DNA of 64,000 bases from Bacillus aerolatus (GTDB lineage: Bacteria > Bacillota > Bacilli > Bacillales > Domibacillaceae), in contig NZ_WEIO01000010.1 in the NCBI RefSeq assembly GCF_009183655.1, positions 106,188 to 170,187 of the forward strand, in the 5' to 3' direction. This document shows positions 53,474-63,173 of this stretch, piece after piece. The notes beneath the pieces are model-generated. The model saw nothing but the letters and a program-made list of their open reading frames with translations, did no database searches and was not told where the DNA came from. A program made the translations under genes and the position numbers. The first letter of the stretch is position 1; the number at the start of each line of letters is the position of its first letter.

Positions 53474-53526
53474 CAGTATACCATATTTTTAATGTTTGAA
53501 ATATTCGGAAAAATATTTTTGGTAAT

Positions 53527-54531
53527 TTATTGTGGCAGATTTTCTGCAATATGGCAACTAACAAAATGATTTCGATCCAATTCTTTCAAGGCAGGTTCCT
53601 CTGTCTTACACTTTTCCATCGCAAATGGGCAGCGCGTATGGAAACGACAACCGCTAGGGGGATTCATTGGTGATGGCACATCTCCCTTTAAAATGATACG
53701 CTCTCTTTTTAACGTTGGATCTAGAGTGGGAATGGAAGATAATAATGCCTGTGTATATGGATGGAGCGGTGAATCAAATAATGTTTTTTTCTCGGCGATT
53801 TCAACGACTTTCCCTAAATACATGACCATGACACGATCGGAAATATGTCTAACTACACTTAAATCATGTGAAATAAAAAGAAAGGTCAGCTGAAACTGCT
53901 TTTGCAGCTCTTTTAATAGATTAAGGATTTGAGCTTGAATCGAAACATCTAAAGCGGAAACGGCTTCGTCACAAATAATTAACTTTGGATTTACAGCAAG
54001 TGCTCTGGCAATCCCAATTCGCTGGCGCTGTCCGCCGCTAAATTCATGTGGATAGCGATCAAGTGATTCTGGAGGAAGTCCGACATAGCGGAGCAGTTCC
54101 AGCATTCTGTCCATTCTTTGTGGTTTAGCAACGACTTCTTGAATCGCCATCGCTTCATCTAAAATTTGCTTTACTGTTTGGCGGGGGTTAAGAGAAGCGA
54201 ACGGGTCTTGGAAAATAACTTGTAAATCACCTCTAAGTTTACGCATTTCTTTTTTACTTAGTTCGAGAATGTTTTTCCCAGCAAAGAATATTTGACCATC
54301 TGTTGGCTCATCAAGCCTTAAAATCGCACGTCCTGTTGTTGATTTACCGCATCCTGATTCACCAACAATACTTAATGTCTCTCCTTCAAATAATTGAAAC
54401 GAAACGTCGTCAACTGCTTTTACAAATGTTTTGGGTTTAAAAAGGGAGTCCGTTTTCACCTTAAAATATTGCTTTAAATGGTCCACTTCTAGTATGATTT
54501 TTTTCTCTGCAGTAGTTTCCATTTTAGACAA
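53527..54531 (-). CDS. Oligopeptide/dipeptide-type ABC ATPase (DppF-like)
   Basis: A 334-residue ATPase: Walker [13 protein letters not shown] (about 58), Q-loop [12 protein letters not shown], signature FSGGQRQR, Walker [13 protein letters not shown], and the C-terminal extension with [14 protein letters not shown], the Cys pattern for an iron-sulphur cluster typical of Dpp/Opp ATPases. It starts eight bases inside the end of the other ATPase gene. It is last in a four-gene operon (permease, permease, ATPase, ATPase) that has no binding-protein gene. Confidence 0.9.
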   Translation of the reverse strand: MSKMETTAEKKIILEVDHLKQYFKVKTDSLFKPKTFVKAVDDVSFQLFEGETLSIVGESGCGKSTTGRAILRLDEPTDGQIFFAGKNILELSKKEMRKLRGDLQVIFQDPFASLNPRQTVKQILDEAMAIQEVVAKPQRMDRMLELLRYVGLPPESLDRYPHEFSGGQRQRIGIARALAVNPKLIICDEAVSALDVSIQAQILNLLKELQKQFQLTFLFISHDLSVVRHISDRVMVMYLGKVVEIAEKKTLFDSPLHPYTQALLSSIPTLDPTLKRERIILKGDVPSPMNPPSGCRFHTRCPFAMEKCKTEEPALKELDRNHFVSCHIAENLPQ

Positions 54532-55540
54532 CCTCCTCTTTTTTAATGGTACCTGTCCATTCGTCTGTATATTTCCAGCATCTTACCTTCACACCGTCAT
54601 TTTGTTCAATGAGTTCTGGCTTATGAGATGTGCACATCTCTTCTTTGTAAGGACACCTTGAAGCGAAGCGGCAGCCTGATGGCATATTATAAGGACTTGG
54701 GATACTGCCCTCAATCGTTTTTAACTCGTCAACATCTTCATTAATTTTAGGTAATGAATCAAGCAAGCCTTGAGTATACGGGTGTTTTGGGTTAGCGAAA
54801 ATTTGTTCTGTAGAGGCGTATTCAACAATATTGCCTGCATACATAACGGCTACTTTATCACATGTTTCCGCAACTACACCCAAATCATGGGTAATCATGA
54901 TCACGCCCATACCTATCTTTGTTTGTAAGTCTTTAATGAGTTCTAATATTTGAGATTGGATCGTTACATCCAATGCCGTTGTTGGTTCATCAGCAATTAA
55001 CACTTCTGGAGTACAGGCAAGGGCCATGGCGATCATCACACGCTGGCGCATACCTCCGCTTAATTGAAAGGGCTCCTGTTTGGCCCTTTTTTCGGGGGAC
55101 GGGATTCCTACTAATCTCAGCATTTCAACGGATTTTTCCCATGCGGCTTTTTTTCCTAATTTTTGATGCAGCCTAATAGCTTCGGCAATTTGCTCTCCTA
55201 CTGGTATCACGGGATTTAAGGAGGTCATAGGTTCCTGGAAGATCATCGATATTTCGTTTCCACGAATTTCTCTCATTTCACCCTCTGGCATTGTCACTAA
55301 ATCTTTTCCTTTAAATAGAACTGAACCTCCGGCAATTTTTCCCGGAGGAGAAGGGATTAAGCGAAGAATAGAAAGGGATGTCATGCTTTTTCCGCAGCCG
55401 GATTCTCCAACAATCCCTAGAGTCTCACCTTTATGCAATGTAAAATCGATGCCATCAACTGCTTTACTCACACCGCGTTTAGTAGTGAAATGTGTTTTTA
55501 ATCCTTTTACTTCTAAAATGGGTTTATTTTTTTCATTCAC
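54524..55540 (-). CDS. Oligopeptide/dipeptide-type ABC ATPase (DppD-like)
   Basis: A 338-residue ATPase with Walker [13 protein letters not shown] (about 43), Q-loop [12 protein letters not shown], signature LSGGMRQR, Walker [14 protein letters not shown]-loop THD, and [14 protein letters not shown] as the cluster-binding tail. It forms the heterodimer with the DppF-like subunit and couples to the permeases encoded upstream. Start codon overlapping and spacing indicate a single transcript. The ligand is not known; family members carry peptides, nickel, or sugars. Confidence 0.9.
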   Translation of the reverse strand: MNEKNKPILEVKGLKTHFTTKRGVSKAVDGIDFTLHKGETLGIVGESGCGKSMTSLSILRLIPSPPGKIAGGSVLFKGKDLVTMPEGEMREIRGNEISMIFQEPMTSLNPVIPVGEQIAEAIRLHQKLGKKAAWEKSVEMLRLVGIPSPEKRAKQEPFQLSGGMRQRVMIAMALACTPEVLIADEPTTALDVTIQSQILELIKDLQTKIGMGVIMITHDLGVVAETCDKVAVMYAGNIVEYASTEQIFANPKHPYTQGLLDSLPKINEDVDELKTIEGSIPSPYNMPSGCRFASRCPYKEEMCTSHKPELIEQNDGVKVRCWKYTDEWTGTIKKEEVV

Positions 55541-55557
55541 AATCCATCACCACCAAT

Positions 55558-56478
55558 TTAATTTAATTCAATCCGTTTATTAAAAATTCGATAAAACACA
55601 TCAACGAATAAGTTCACCACTACGAAGATAAGGGAGGCAAATAATACGCCACCTTGAACCATTGGCAAATCCCTCGTCCGAATCGCATCAACAATCATTC
55701 TGCCTAGGCCATTAATCGCAAAAATGGATTCAACAAGAACTGTTCCGCCAAGCAAAGCGCCAAACTGTAATCCAACAACGGTAATAACAGGTATTAATGC
55801 ATTTCTTAAAGCATGTTTATAAATGATAATGTGTTCACGGAGCCCTTTTGCACGTGCTGTTCGTATATAGTCTTGGCGAATAACTTCTAACATACTTGAT
55901 CTTGTCATACGGGCAACAATCGCAGCTCCTCCTGCGCCTAAAGTGACGGCTGGCAAGATCACATGTAACAGACTATCCCATCCTGCAACAGGAAGAATTT
56001 GCAGTTTTACTGAGAAGAAATACATTAGCATTAAACCAAGCCAGAAGCTTGGTAATGAAATTCCAAGCAGAGCAACGAGCATTACACTAACATCTGTAAG
56101 GGAATATGGTTTGACAGCTGAAATGATTCCTGCAGTCATTCCTAGAACAACTGTGATGATGATACTGAAAAAAGCGAGTTCTATCGTAATCGGCAATCTA
56201 ACTAAAATTTCATCCAACACAGGCTGACTATTCTTTAGTGAAACACCTAAATCCCCTTTGAAAACATTCATTAAGTATTCAAAATACTGGATATATAAAG
56301 GTTGATTTAATCCAAGCTGTTCACGAACTGCTTCAATTGCTTCTTTTGAAGCGCCTTCACCTGCAAGCAAAACTGCCGGGTCACCAGGGACAAGCTGCAT
56401 AATAAAGAAAACAACAAATGTTACTCCAATAATAACTGGGACTATTTGCAAAATACGACGAAGAATAAACATTAACAT
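55558..56478 (-). CDS. ABC transporter permease (DppB-like)
   Basis: A 306-residue permease with six predicted helices, the first at about 9-29. The EAA loop is visible in DYIRTARAKGLREHIIIYKHALRNALIPV (about 197-225; key G and Asn-Ala). The start MLMFILRRILQIVPVIIGVTFVVFF is typical of DppB. It lies between the DppC-like permease and the DppD-like ATPase in the operon. Confidence 0.9.
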   Translation of the reverse strand: MLMFILRRILQIVPVIIGVTFVVFFIMQLVPGDPAVLLAGEGASKEAIEAVREQLGLNQPLYIQYFEYLMNVFKGDLGVSLKNSQPVLDEILVRLPITIELAFFSIIITVVLGMTAGIISAVKPYSLTDVSVMLVALLGISLPSFWLGLMLMYFFSVKLQILPVAGWDSLLHVILPAVTLGAGGAAIVARMTRSSMLEVIRQDYIRTARAKGLREHIIIYKHALRNALIPVITVVGLQFGALLGGTVLVESIFAINGLGRMIVDAIRTRDLPMVQGGVLFASLIFVVVNLFVDVFYRIFNKRIELN

Positions 56479-56505
56479 CGACTGAAACCTCCTCTTGATC
56501 TATTT

Positions 56506-57408
56506 TTACTTCTTCATTCTTGGATCAAACGCATCTCGTAATCCATCTCCGAAGATATTAAAACCTAAAACTAAAATAGAAATAGCCAAGCCAGGAAATA
56601 AGGCAACATATGGTGCTGAGAACAAGAAATCTCTACCAATGCTTAACATCGTTCCCCACTCTGGAGAAGGAGGTTGTGCACCAAGCCCAAGGAAGGATAA
56701 CCCGGCTGCCGAGAGAATAGCAGTAGCAAGACGCAGCGTTCCCTGGACAATAATAGGTGAAAGAATATTGGGGAAAATATGTTTGAAAATAATGGTTAAG
56801 TCATTAGCCCCGAGTGAACGGATGGCATCAATATACTCAAGGCGCTTTACTTCTAAAGTAGATCCGCGAACAATCCTTGCAAATAAAGGAACAGAGAAAG
56901 CTCCAACAGCTATCGTAACATTGATAAGACTTGGGCCTAGAGCAGCTATTATTGCAAGCGCTAACAAAATTCCTGGGAATGCAAGCATTATATCCATCAT
57001 TCTCATAATGATGGAGTCGACCCATTTTCCATAATAGCCAGCGACTAGTCCGAAAATAATTCCAAAAAATGCTCCGAACAATACGGCGGCAAATCCCACT
57101 CCCATTGATAGCCTTGAACCATATAGAATTCGGCTTAAAATATCTCTTCCTTTATCATCAGTTCCCAGCCAATGGTCTGCAGATGGAGGCATTAATTTAT
57201 TTTCTAAATGAATATCATAAGGACTATATGGAGCAAGCAGCGGGGCGAACAAGGCAATAAAAATATAGAAAAGAATGATGATGCCCCCAACCATTGCTGC
57301 TTTATTGATCATTAATATAGAGAGGAAGTCTTTCAGTTTAGATTCCTTTGGGTTACTAATAGATTGTGTGATAACCGTAGGCTGTTCCGTTTTTACTTCA
57401 ACTGACAT
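56506..57408 (-). CDS. ABC transporter permease (DppC-like)
   Basis: A 300-residue permease, the first gene of the operon. A cytosolic N-terminus of about 35 residues is followed by a helix and the typical NKLMPPSADHWLGTDDKGRDILSRI segment, then five helices. The EAA loop is YIDAIRSLGANDLTIIFKHIFPN. A GGAGGG site precedes the ATG. Its upstream region is shared with the divergent amidohydrolase gene at 57899, which suggests joint control. Confidence 0.9.
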   Translation of the reverse strand: MSVEVKTEQPTVITQSISNPKESKLKDFLSILMINKAAMVGGIIILFYIFIALFAPLLAPYSPYDIHLENKLMPPSADHWLGTDDKGRDILSRILYGSRLSMGVGFAAVLFGAFFGIIFGLVAGYYGKWVDSIIMRMMDIMLAFPGILLALAIIAALGPSLINVTIAVGAFSVPLFARIVRGSTLEVKRLEYIDAIRSLGANDLTIIFKHIFPNILSPIIVQGTLRLATAILSAAGLSFLGLGAQPPSPEWGTMLSIGRDFLFSAPYVALFPGLAISILVLGFNIFGDGLRDAFDPRMKK

Positions 57409-57898
57409 CTTATTTCCCTCCTAAAAAGTTTTTTGTATAGCTTGAATAGGACAATCGGTATGAAAACGGCTCCTCCTTTCAAAAGGTGGGATGGTATAAA
57501 ATGAATAGCGTTTTATTAAAGTTATCAAAATTTATTATAAAGTAAATGTTTTTTTTTATAATTGTCAAAATATTTAAAAAACAGGTAAATATTCTGTAAA
57601 TATCCCTATTCATCATCTTCTATAATGAAAATAAGCAAGAGTGGAGGGAGGGTGAAGGATCGTTTTATCCCGCATTAACTCGCAGTAAGACCCCCACTGT
57701 TGGAAGTTTCACTTTATTTTGATGGGTGGAAAATACTTCAGTAGACTACTTGAAGGGACATGAGAGCTACCAGGGCGAACAACCAAATGTTGATCGTATT
57801 TTAATGGCTTTTGATTAAACTAGCTAACTGGATCATGCTTAGTAAAATAATCAAAAAAGGAAAGTACTTTTCCTTTTTAAAACATAGGAGGAATTTGA
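57409..57898. other. Divergent promoter region between the importer operon and the amidohydrolases
   Basis: A 490-base spacer. The left 200 bases are AT-rich and should hold the promoters; a TATAAT at 57621-57626 is the best -10 for rightward transcription, with a poor -35. A weak CodY-like box (57588-57602, three mismatches) is present. From 57650 to 57818 the DNA is less AT-rich and contains protein-like fragments, such as FYPALTRSKTPTVGSF and VDYLKGHESYQGEQPNVDRI, in one frame broken by a stop; these could be remnants of an inserted element or gene. Confidence 0.5.
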
Positions 57899-59137
57899 AT
57901 GACTACTCTTTGGATCACGAACGTTCGCTTAGAAAAAGGCTTCATATACGAAAATGATCGAATTACCGGTACCGAAACAGAAATTTGCCACTTGAAAATC
58001 AAAGGTGGAAAAATTATAGAAATTACCTGTGAAGCGCCGGAATCCGCTGACAATCAGTTCGATGCCCAGCATCATCTTTTACTTCCTTCATTAAAAGATA
58101 TGCATATTCATATTGATAAAACTTACTACGGTGGGCCATGGAAAGCTTGTACGCCAATGACAAAAGGAATTTTTACTAGAATAGAAGAGGAAAGAGAGAT
58201 TCTTCCAAAGCTTTTGCCAACCGCACAAGAACGTGCTGAAAAAATGATTGAACTGTATTTAAAAAATGGCCATACGCATATACGCACTCATTGCAATGTC
58301 GATCCCGTGGTCGGACTGAAAAACTTAGAGGCTACTGTGAATGCCTTGAAAAAATATGAAGGTGTTCTTACTTATGAAATCGTGGTCTTTCCGCAACACG
58401 GTCTGCTTAGAAGTGACTCTGTGCAGCTAATCCGTGATGCGATGAAAAATGGGGCCACTTTGGTTGGCGGAGTTGACCCAGCTACGGTAGATCGAAATAT
58501 TGAAAAGTCATTACACACGATTTTTGAAATTGCTGTTGAAAACAACAAAGGCGTAGATATCCACCTTCATGACCCGGACACTTTAGGTGCTTTTACGTTT
58601 GAGAGAATGGTTCATTATACGAAGGAAGCGGGTCTTAAAGGAAGAGCAACGATTAGCCATGGGATTGCTTTAGGTGATCTGCAAGGAAAAGAACTTTCCG
58701 AAATGACAGAGATTTTAAAAGATCAAGAAATCGATGTAACGACTACGATTCCAATTAATCGTCCAACGATTCCAGTTCCAGCGCTTGACAAATTAGGAAT
58801 TTCAGTATCAGTAGGGCATGATAGTATTACGGATCATTGGTCTCCATTTGGGACAGGAAATACAATCCGAAAGCTGGGAGTTCTTGCAGAAAGATTCCGG
58901 ATGATTGATGAATATTCCTTATCTTCTGTTCTAAAATACGCTACTGGCGGCATTACACCATTAAATGAAGCTGGTGAAAGAGTTTGGCCTAAGGTTGGTG
59001 ATGATGCCACAATGATATTGGTCAATGCTACTTGTTCAGCAGAAGCTATTGCAAGACGGGCAACTGTAGAATCGTTGTTCTTTAAAGGGAAAAAGGTTGA
59101 AAGCAAATTAAAAGAAACGGATACCGTAAGAGTATAA
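57899..59137 (+). CDS. CodA-like amidohydrolase 1 (cytosine deaminase family)
   Basis: A 412-residue metal-dependent hydrolase. The GGAGGAATTTG site is good. Metal ligands and family blocks: DMHIHIDKTYYGGPWKA (HxH, about 65-67), THIRTHCNVDP (about 140), VDIHLHDPDTLG (His, about 222), ATISHGIALGDL (His, about 256) and VSVGHDSITDHWSPFG (Asp, about 306). This is the pattern of cytosine deaminase and its relatives, which act on cytosine, isocytosine, creatinine-like rings or triazines. About 40-45% of positions agree with the next gene. Substrate unknown; the allantoin genes downstream point to nitrogen scavenging. Confidence 0.82.
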   Translation: MTTLWITNVRLEKGFIYENDRITGTETEICHLKIKGGKIIEITCEAPESADNQFDAQHHLLLPSLKDMHIHIDKTYYGGPWKACTPMTKGIFTRIEEEREILPKLLPTAQERAEKMIELYLKNGHTHIRTHCNVDPVVGLKNLEATVNALKKYEGVLTYEIVVFPQHGLLRSDSVQLIRDAMKNGATLVGGVDPATVDRNIEKSLHTIFEIAVENNKGVDIHLHDPDTLGAFTFERMVHYTKEAGLKGRATISHGIALGDLQGKELSEMTEILKDQEIDVTTTIPINRPTIPVPALDKLGISVSVGHDSITDHWSPFGTGNTIRKLGVLAERFRMIDEYSLSSVLKYATGGITPLNEAGERVWPKVGDDATMILVNATCSAEAIARRATVESLFFKGKKVESKLKETDTVRV

Positions 59138-59166
59138 ATTTTTTAACAAGCAGAGGGGGAAATAAA

Positions 59167-60390
59167 ATGTCAACTCCATATTGGTTAACAAATGTTCAGT
59201 TAGAAACGGGATACCTTCAAGATGAAAAAGGGGCTTACACAACAAAAACTGAGCTATATCATTTGAAAATTCAAGATGGAAAAATTATAGAAAAACAAAA
59301 TCAAAACTTTGAGATTCCACAAGGTAAAAGAAAAGTGGACGGTAAAGGATTTTTAGCCGTTCCAACTTTTAAAGAAATGCATAATCATTTGGATAAAACC
59401 TATCTGTCTCTTGAATGGAAGGCCTGCAAACCAGCAAAAAATTTAGAGGAACGGTTACGTTATGAAGCGATGGAGCTGGAAGAATTAGCTCCGACAGCGA
59501 AGCAACGAGCAAGCAAAATGATTGAACTCATCTTGTCAAAGGGCTCAACTCATATACGCACCCATGTAAATATTGATCCATATATCGGCTTGAAAAACTT
59601 AGAAGGTGTACATGCAGCGCTTGAGGATTACTCTGATAAGTTAACTTACGAAATTGTTGCCTTCCCGCAGCATGGTCTATTAAGGGAAAATGTGATTCCG
59701 CTTATGAAAGAAGCGATGAGATCTGGGGCTCACATTGTCGGCGGACTGGATCCCGCTGGAATTGACCGTAATATCGAGAAATCACTTTATGAAATGATGA
59801 ACCTGGCCACAGAGTTTGATGCAGATGTCGATATTCATTTACATGATGGCGGACATGTTGGGTTTTATACCATTGATAAATTAGCAGAAATGGTGGAGGA
59901 GGCCAATTGGCAGAACCGCGCTGCTGTAAGTCATGCTTTTAGTTTAGGCGAAGTGCCTCAGCCACAAGCAGAAGAGATCGCTGACAAGTTAAGCGAACTC
60001 GGAATGTCGATTATGTCTACGATTCCAATTATAAAATCACTTCCGCCAATTGACCTTTTAGACCGAAAAGGGGTAAATGTTTATTTAGGCTGTGACGGTT
60101 TCTATGATTGTTGGGGACCATTTGGCAATGGAGATGTATTGGAAAAGGTAACAAGATACGGAGAGGTTTATCGGAAAAGTGATGAACATTCATTAGCTCA
60201 ATCGCTAAAATGGGCGACAGGTGGGCTGACTCCATTAAATAAAGAAGGTGAGGTAGCATGGCCACTCGAGGGGGATGATGCGAATTTAGTCCTTGTCAAT
60301 GCATCTTGTTCAGCGGAAGCGGTAGCCAGAACGCCAAAACGAGAAGCGGTTATCTTTAAAGGGAAAGTGGTAGCGGGAGAATTAGCATAA
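59167..60390 (+). CDS. CodA-like amidohydrolase 2 (cytosine deaminase family)
   Basis: A 407-residue paralogue of the preceding protein, 29 bases downstream, with GAGGGGG upstream. All metal ligands are kept: EMHNHLDKTYLSLEWKA (HxH), THIRTHVNIDP, VDIHLHDGGHVGFY, AAVSHAFSLGEV and VYLGCDGFYDCWGPFG. The loop residues around the active site differ from paralogue 1 (GGPW against SLEW; DPDTLGAF against DGGHVGFY), so the two probably act on different substrates or successive steps. The broken gene at 49987 is nearest to this one. Confidence 0.82.
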   Translation: MSTPYWLTNVQLETGYLQDEKGAYTTKTELYHLKIQDGKIIEKQNQNFEIPQGKRKVDGKGFLAVPTFKEMHNHLDKTYLSLEWKACKPAKNLEERLRYEAMELEELAPTAKQRASKMIELILSKGSTHIRTHVNIDPYIGLKNLEGVHAALEDYSDKLTYEIVAFPQHGLLRENVIPLMKEAMRSGAHIVGGLDPAGIDRNIEKSLYEMMNLATEFDADVDIHLHDGGHVGFYTIDKLAEMVEEANWQNRAAVSHAFSLGEVPQPQAEEIADKLSELGMSIMSTIPIIKSLPPIDLLDRKGVNVYLGCDGFYDCWGPFGNGDVLEKVTRYGEVYRKSDEHSLAQSLKWATGGLTPLNKEGEVAWPLEGDDANLVLVNASCSAEAVARTPKREAVIFKGKVVAGELA

Positions 60391-60398
60391 GGTGTTAT

Positions 60399-60423
60399 AA
60401 GGAAGCTCGAATTGGGCTTCCTT
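60399..60423 (+). other. Hairpin at the amidohydrolase-permease junction
   Basis: AAGGAAGC pairs with GCTTCCTT around nine bases. The right arm belongs to the coding frame of the truncated permease (NWASLLVYV), so the hairpin sits at the deletion junction and may be accidental; no T-run follows. Confidence 0.4.
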
Positions 60424-61321
60424 GCTAGTTTATGTCATTTTTGGCGGGATGGCAATCTGGGCGATTAAATTGGCCGGAGGGATTACGCCGATTCTCCAAT
60501 ATATGTCCAAAGAGATTGAAGGAAACAGCATAATCGTTTTCCTTGCTTGTGTAAGTGCCATATTGGCAACATGGGCTGCACCGATCGTAAGTGTTTCTGA
60601 CTTTACAAGGGAAGCCCGCTCGCAAAGAGACCAAATAAGTGGACAAATTGCCGGAATTGTCATTACGTATTTATTATTTGCGATTGCAAGTATCTCAGTC
60701 ATCGTTGGTTCGGAAGTTGCTTTTGGCACACCGATATGGAATGTACTAGACGTAGTTGAACGTTTTGATAATAAATTTGCCATTGCTCTTTCCGTATTAA
60801 CCATTTGTTTAACAACATTATCTGTAAATGTTACTGGTGATATTGTTCCAGCAGGCTATCAATTATTATCGCTATTCCCGAAAAGGGTTAACTTCAAAAC
60901 AGGTGCTTTATTGGCTGCTGTCGCCGGTTTTATCATTATGCCGTGGAAGTTAATGGAGAGTACTACTAGCATTTTCATATTTTTAAATATTATCGGTGGT
61001 CTATTGAGTCCCGTAGCTGGTGTTATGCTTGCCCATTACTATGTTATCGCAAAAAGAGAGCTTAATGTGAAAGAGTTATACTCCGTTAATGGACAGTATA
61101 ATTACAAAAACGGTTTTCATACGCCTGCTTTGATTGCCACTGTGATTGCGGGAGTTATTAGTTTAATAGGCCAGTTCGTCCCTGCCTTCAAACCATTATA
61201 TGACCTGTCCTGGTTTTCAGGTACGATACTCGCATTCAGTATATATATTGTTCTTGTTAATAAGGGACTACTCGCTTCTGTAAAAGTACAGAAACAGGAA
61301 AATTCAGTTAATGAAGCTTGA
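60413..61321 (+). pseudogene. pucI: Allantoin/nucleobase permease PucI-like, 5' end missing
   Basis: The frame from about 60413 gives NWASLLVYVIFGGMAIWAIK and continues for some 300 residues, matching B. subtilis PucI from about its residue 200 to the end: WAAPIVSVSDFTREARSQ, VAFGTPIWNVLDVVERFDN, PWKLMESTTSIFIFLNIIGG and SLYDLSWFSG-like KPLYDLSWFSG are all there. The first 190-200 residues (about five helices) are absent, and no ribosome binding site precedes the possible TTG start at 60422. NCS1 transporters need these helices for substrate and sodium binding, so it is most likely inactive. Confidence 0.85.
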
Positions 61322-61405
61322 TCATTCCATCGTGAAATAGATTCACAACAAAAATAATCGGAAAATTATTATTGTTCAAACAATATATTTGGAGGAGGAA
61401 AAAAC

Positions 61406-62794
61406 ATGAAGTATGATCTAGTTATTAAAGGCGGAAAAGTTGTTTTCAAGAATGAAATAAGATGCGTTGATATTGCCATTAAAGATGGAAAAATATCTGC
61501 TATTGCTGAAACGGTTGACGATGCAGCCGATCAGGTCGTAAGCGCTCAAGGACAATATGTAATGCCTGGTATGATCGATACTCATGTTCACATTTGTGAG
61601 CCCGGCCGCACAGAATGGGAAGGTTTTGTTACAGGAACAAAGGCATTGGCTGCAGGTGGCACAACAAGCTATGTAGATATGCCATTAAATGCACTGCCGG
61701 CAACAGTAGACAGGGAAACGCTGCAGTCAAAGTTAGAAGCTGCAAAAGGAAAGAACTATGTTGATTATGCATTATATGGCGGACTTGTTCCTGGTAATCT
61801 CGATCATCTTGAAGAGTTGTCTGAAGAAGGGGTCGTTGCTTACAAGTGCTTCATGTCAACTTGTGGTTCAGATATTCCGAACGATTTCACAAATGTAGAT
61901 GACTACACTCTTTATGCGGGAATGAAGAAGCTGGCCGAGTTAGGGCATATGTTATCGATCCATGCGGAAAACGCGCTCATTACAGACCGCTTAGGTGAGG
62001 AAATGGTCAAGCAAGGCAAGATAACAGCTGCGGATTATGTTGCATCCCGTCCTGTGTTCACAGAGGTTGATGCCGTAAAACGGGCACTATATTTAGCGAA
62101 AGAAACAGGTTGTAAGCTTCATTTCGTACACATTAGCACGGCAGAGGCGGTAGAAGAAATTATTAAAGCCCGAAACGAAGGTCAAGATGTAACTGTTGAA
62201 TCTTGTCCCCACTATTTTACGATTACAACTGCCCAATTCGAGAAAATTGGCCCGGTTGCAAAATGTTCACCCCCGCTGCGCAACGAAGAGGAACAAGAAA
62301 AGCTGTGGAACAAATTAATTGAAGGCAAGATTGATATGTTAACATCGGACCACTCGCCATGTCCGTTTGAAATGAAATATAGTGCCACAAATAACATTTT
62401 TGAAGTATGGGGAGGAATTACAGGCTGTCAAAATAACGTTGATTTAATGTTTGATGAGGCAGTTTTAAAACGCAATGTCCCAGTAACTGACTTTGTACGC
62501 ATGATTGCTACGAATCCTGCTGAACGGTTCAATATGCGTAATAAAGGGGAAATCGCCATATCAAAAGATGCCGATATCATCCTTGTTGATGCCAGCCAGT
62601 CTTATGTAGTTAAGAAAGAGGACCTTTATTACCGCCATCAACATAGCCCGTACATTGGAAGAAAGATTAATTGCCGTGTAACAAAAACATTTGTGCGCGG
62701 GAATCTTGTCTTTGATGTAAATCAAGGAATTATGGGCGATCCATTTGGTCAACTAGTCACATATAAAAAGGCAGAAGAAGCTGTAAAGCTCTAA
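61406..62794 (+). CDS. allB: Allantoinase
   Basis: Opens the hydantoin ring of allantoin to give allantoate. The 462-residue protein has the cyclic amidohydrolase pattern: DTHVHICEPGRTEWEGF (HxH, about 59-61), the carbamylated Lys in VVAYKCFMSTCGSD (about 147), HAENA (about 183), HFVHISTAEAVEE (about 239) and TSDHSPCP (Asp, about 313). The GRTEWEGF stretch and the CGSD loop favour allantoinase over dihydropyrimidinase or dihydroorotase. A GGAGGAGG site precedes the ATG. The allantoate amidohydrolase gene follows, completing the pathway. Confidence 0.93.
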   Translation: MKYDLVIKGGKVVFKNEIRCVDIAIKDGKISAIAETVDDAADQVVSAQGQYVMPGMIDTHVHICEPGRTEWEGFVTGTKALAAGGTTSYVDMPLNALPATVDRETLQSKLEAAKGKNYVDYALYGGLVPGNLDHLEELSEEGVVAYKCFMSTCGSDIPNDFTNVDDYTLYAGMKKLAELGHMLSIHAENALITDRLGEEMVKQGKITAADYVASRPVFTEVDAVKRALYLAKETGCKLHFVHISTAEAVEEIIKARNEGQDVTVESCPHYFTITTAQFEKIGPVAKCSPPLRNEEEQEKLWNKLIEGKIDMLTSDHSPCPFEMKYSATNNIFEVWGGITGCQNNVDLMFDEAVLKRNVPVTDFVRMIATNPAERFNMRNKGEIAISKDADIILVDASQSYVVKKEDLYYRHQHSPYIGRKINCRVTKTFVRGNLVFDVNQGIMGDPFGQLVTYKKAEEAVKL

Positions 62795-62812
62795 AAACAT
62801 TAAGTTTAAGTT

Positions 62813-62836
62813 ACTCCTCTATCATTTGAGAGGAGT
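62813..62836 (+). terminator. Hairpin after allB
   Basis: ACTCCTCT pairs with AGAGGAGT around an eight-base loop; no clear T-run follows, so termination may be partial. Confidence 0.5.
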
Positions 62837-62884
62837 GGCCTAACTATTAATATGAACTGCGATTTTAATATGGGGGAGAAATTT

Positions 62885-63031
62885 GTGGCTGTATATATCG
62901 CTTCTGGGGTGGGCTCGTACCAAAAAATATTGAGAATATTAAGGAGCTTTATAAAATCGAGTAAATACGGAGCGATTAATAGTACTGTTCAAAAAGTTAA
63001 TATGCTTTTATCGCTAATGGACAAAAACTAA
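62885..63031 (+). CDS. Possible 48-residue protein between allB and allC
   Basis: A GTG start preceded by TGGGGGAG six bases upstream opens a 48-codon frame: VAVYIASGVGSYQKILRILR, then SFIKSSKYGAINSTVQKVNM and LLSLMDKN. The peptide is basic and amphipathic. I recognise no family. It may be a relic of a larger gene. It is followed at once by a perfect inverted repeat. Confidence 0.3.
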   Translation: MAVYIASGVGSYQKILRILRSFIKSSKYGAINSTVQKVNMLLSLMDKN

Positions 63032-63035
63032 TAGT

Positions 63036-63060
63036 GTCATTGTCTATTAACGACAATGAC
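63036..63060. promoter_or_regulatory. Perfect 9-bp inverted repeat upstream of allC
   Basis: GTCATTGTC and GACAATGAC around TATTAAC. No T-run follows, so an operator for a dimeric regulator is more likely than a terminator. It lies about 115 bases before allC. Confidence 0.5.
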
Positions 63061-63173
63061 TAACGAAGTGAAAACGCTTAAAATTTAAGTGAGAAACTTA
63101 ATACATTCCAATTTAAGCTAATTATACCCGCAAAAACATTAGTAAGCTTTATGGGGATCAATGAAGGGGAATG

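Noticed and set aside
57588..57602. CodY box AATATTCTGTAAATA before the amidohydrolase genes
   Set aside because: Three mismatches to the consensus in very AT-rich DNA; too weak to list as a site.
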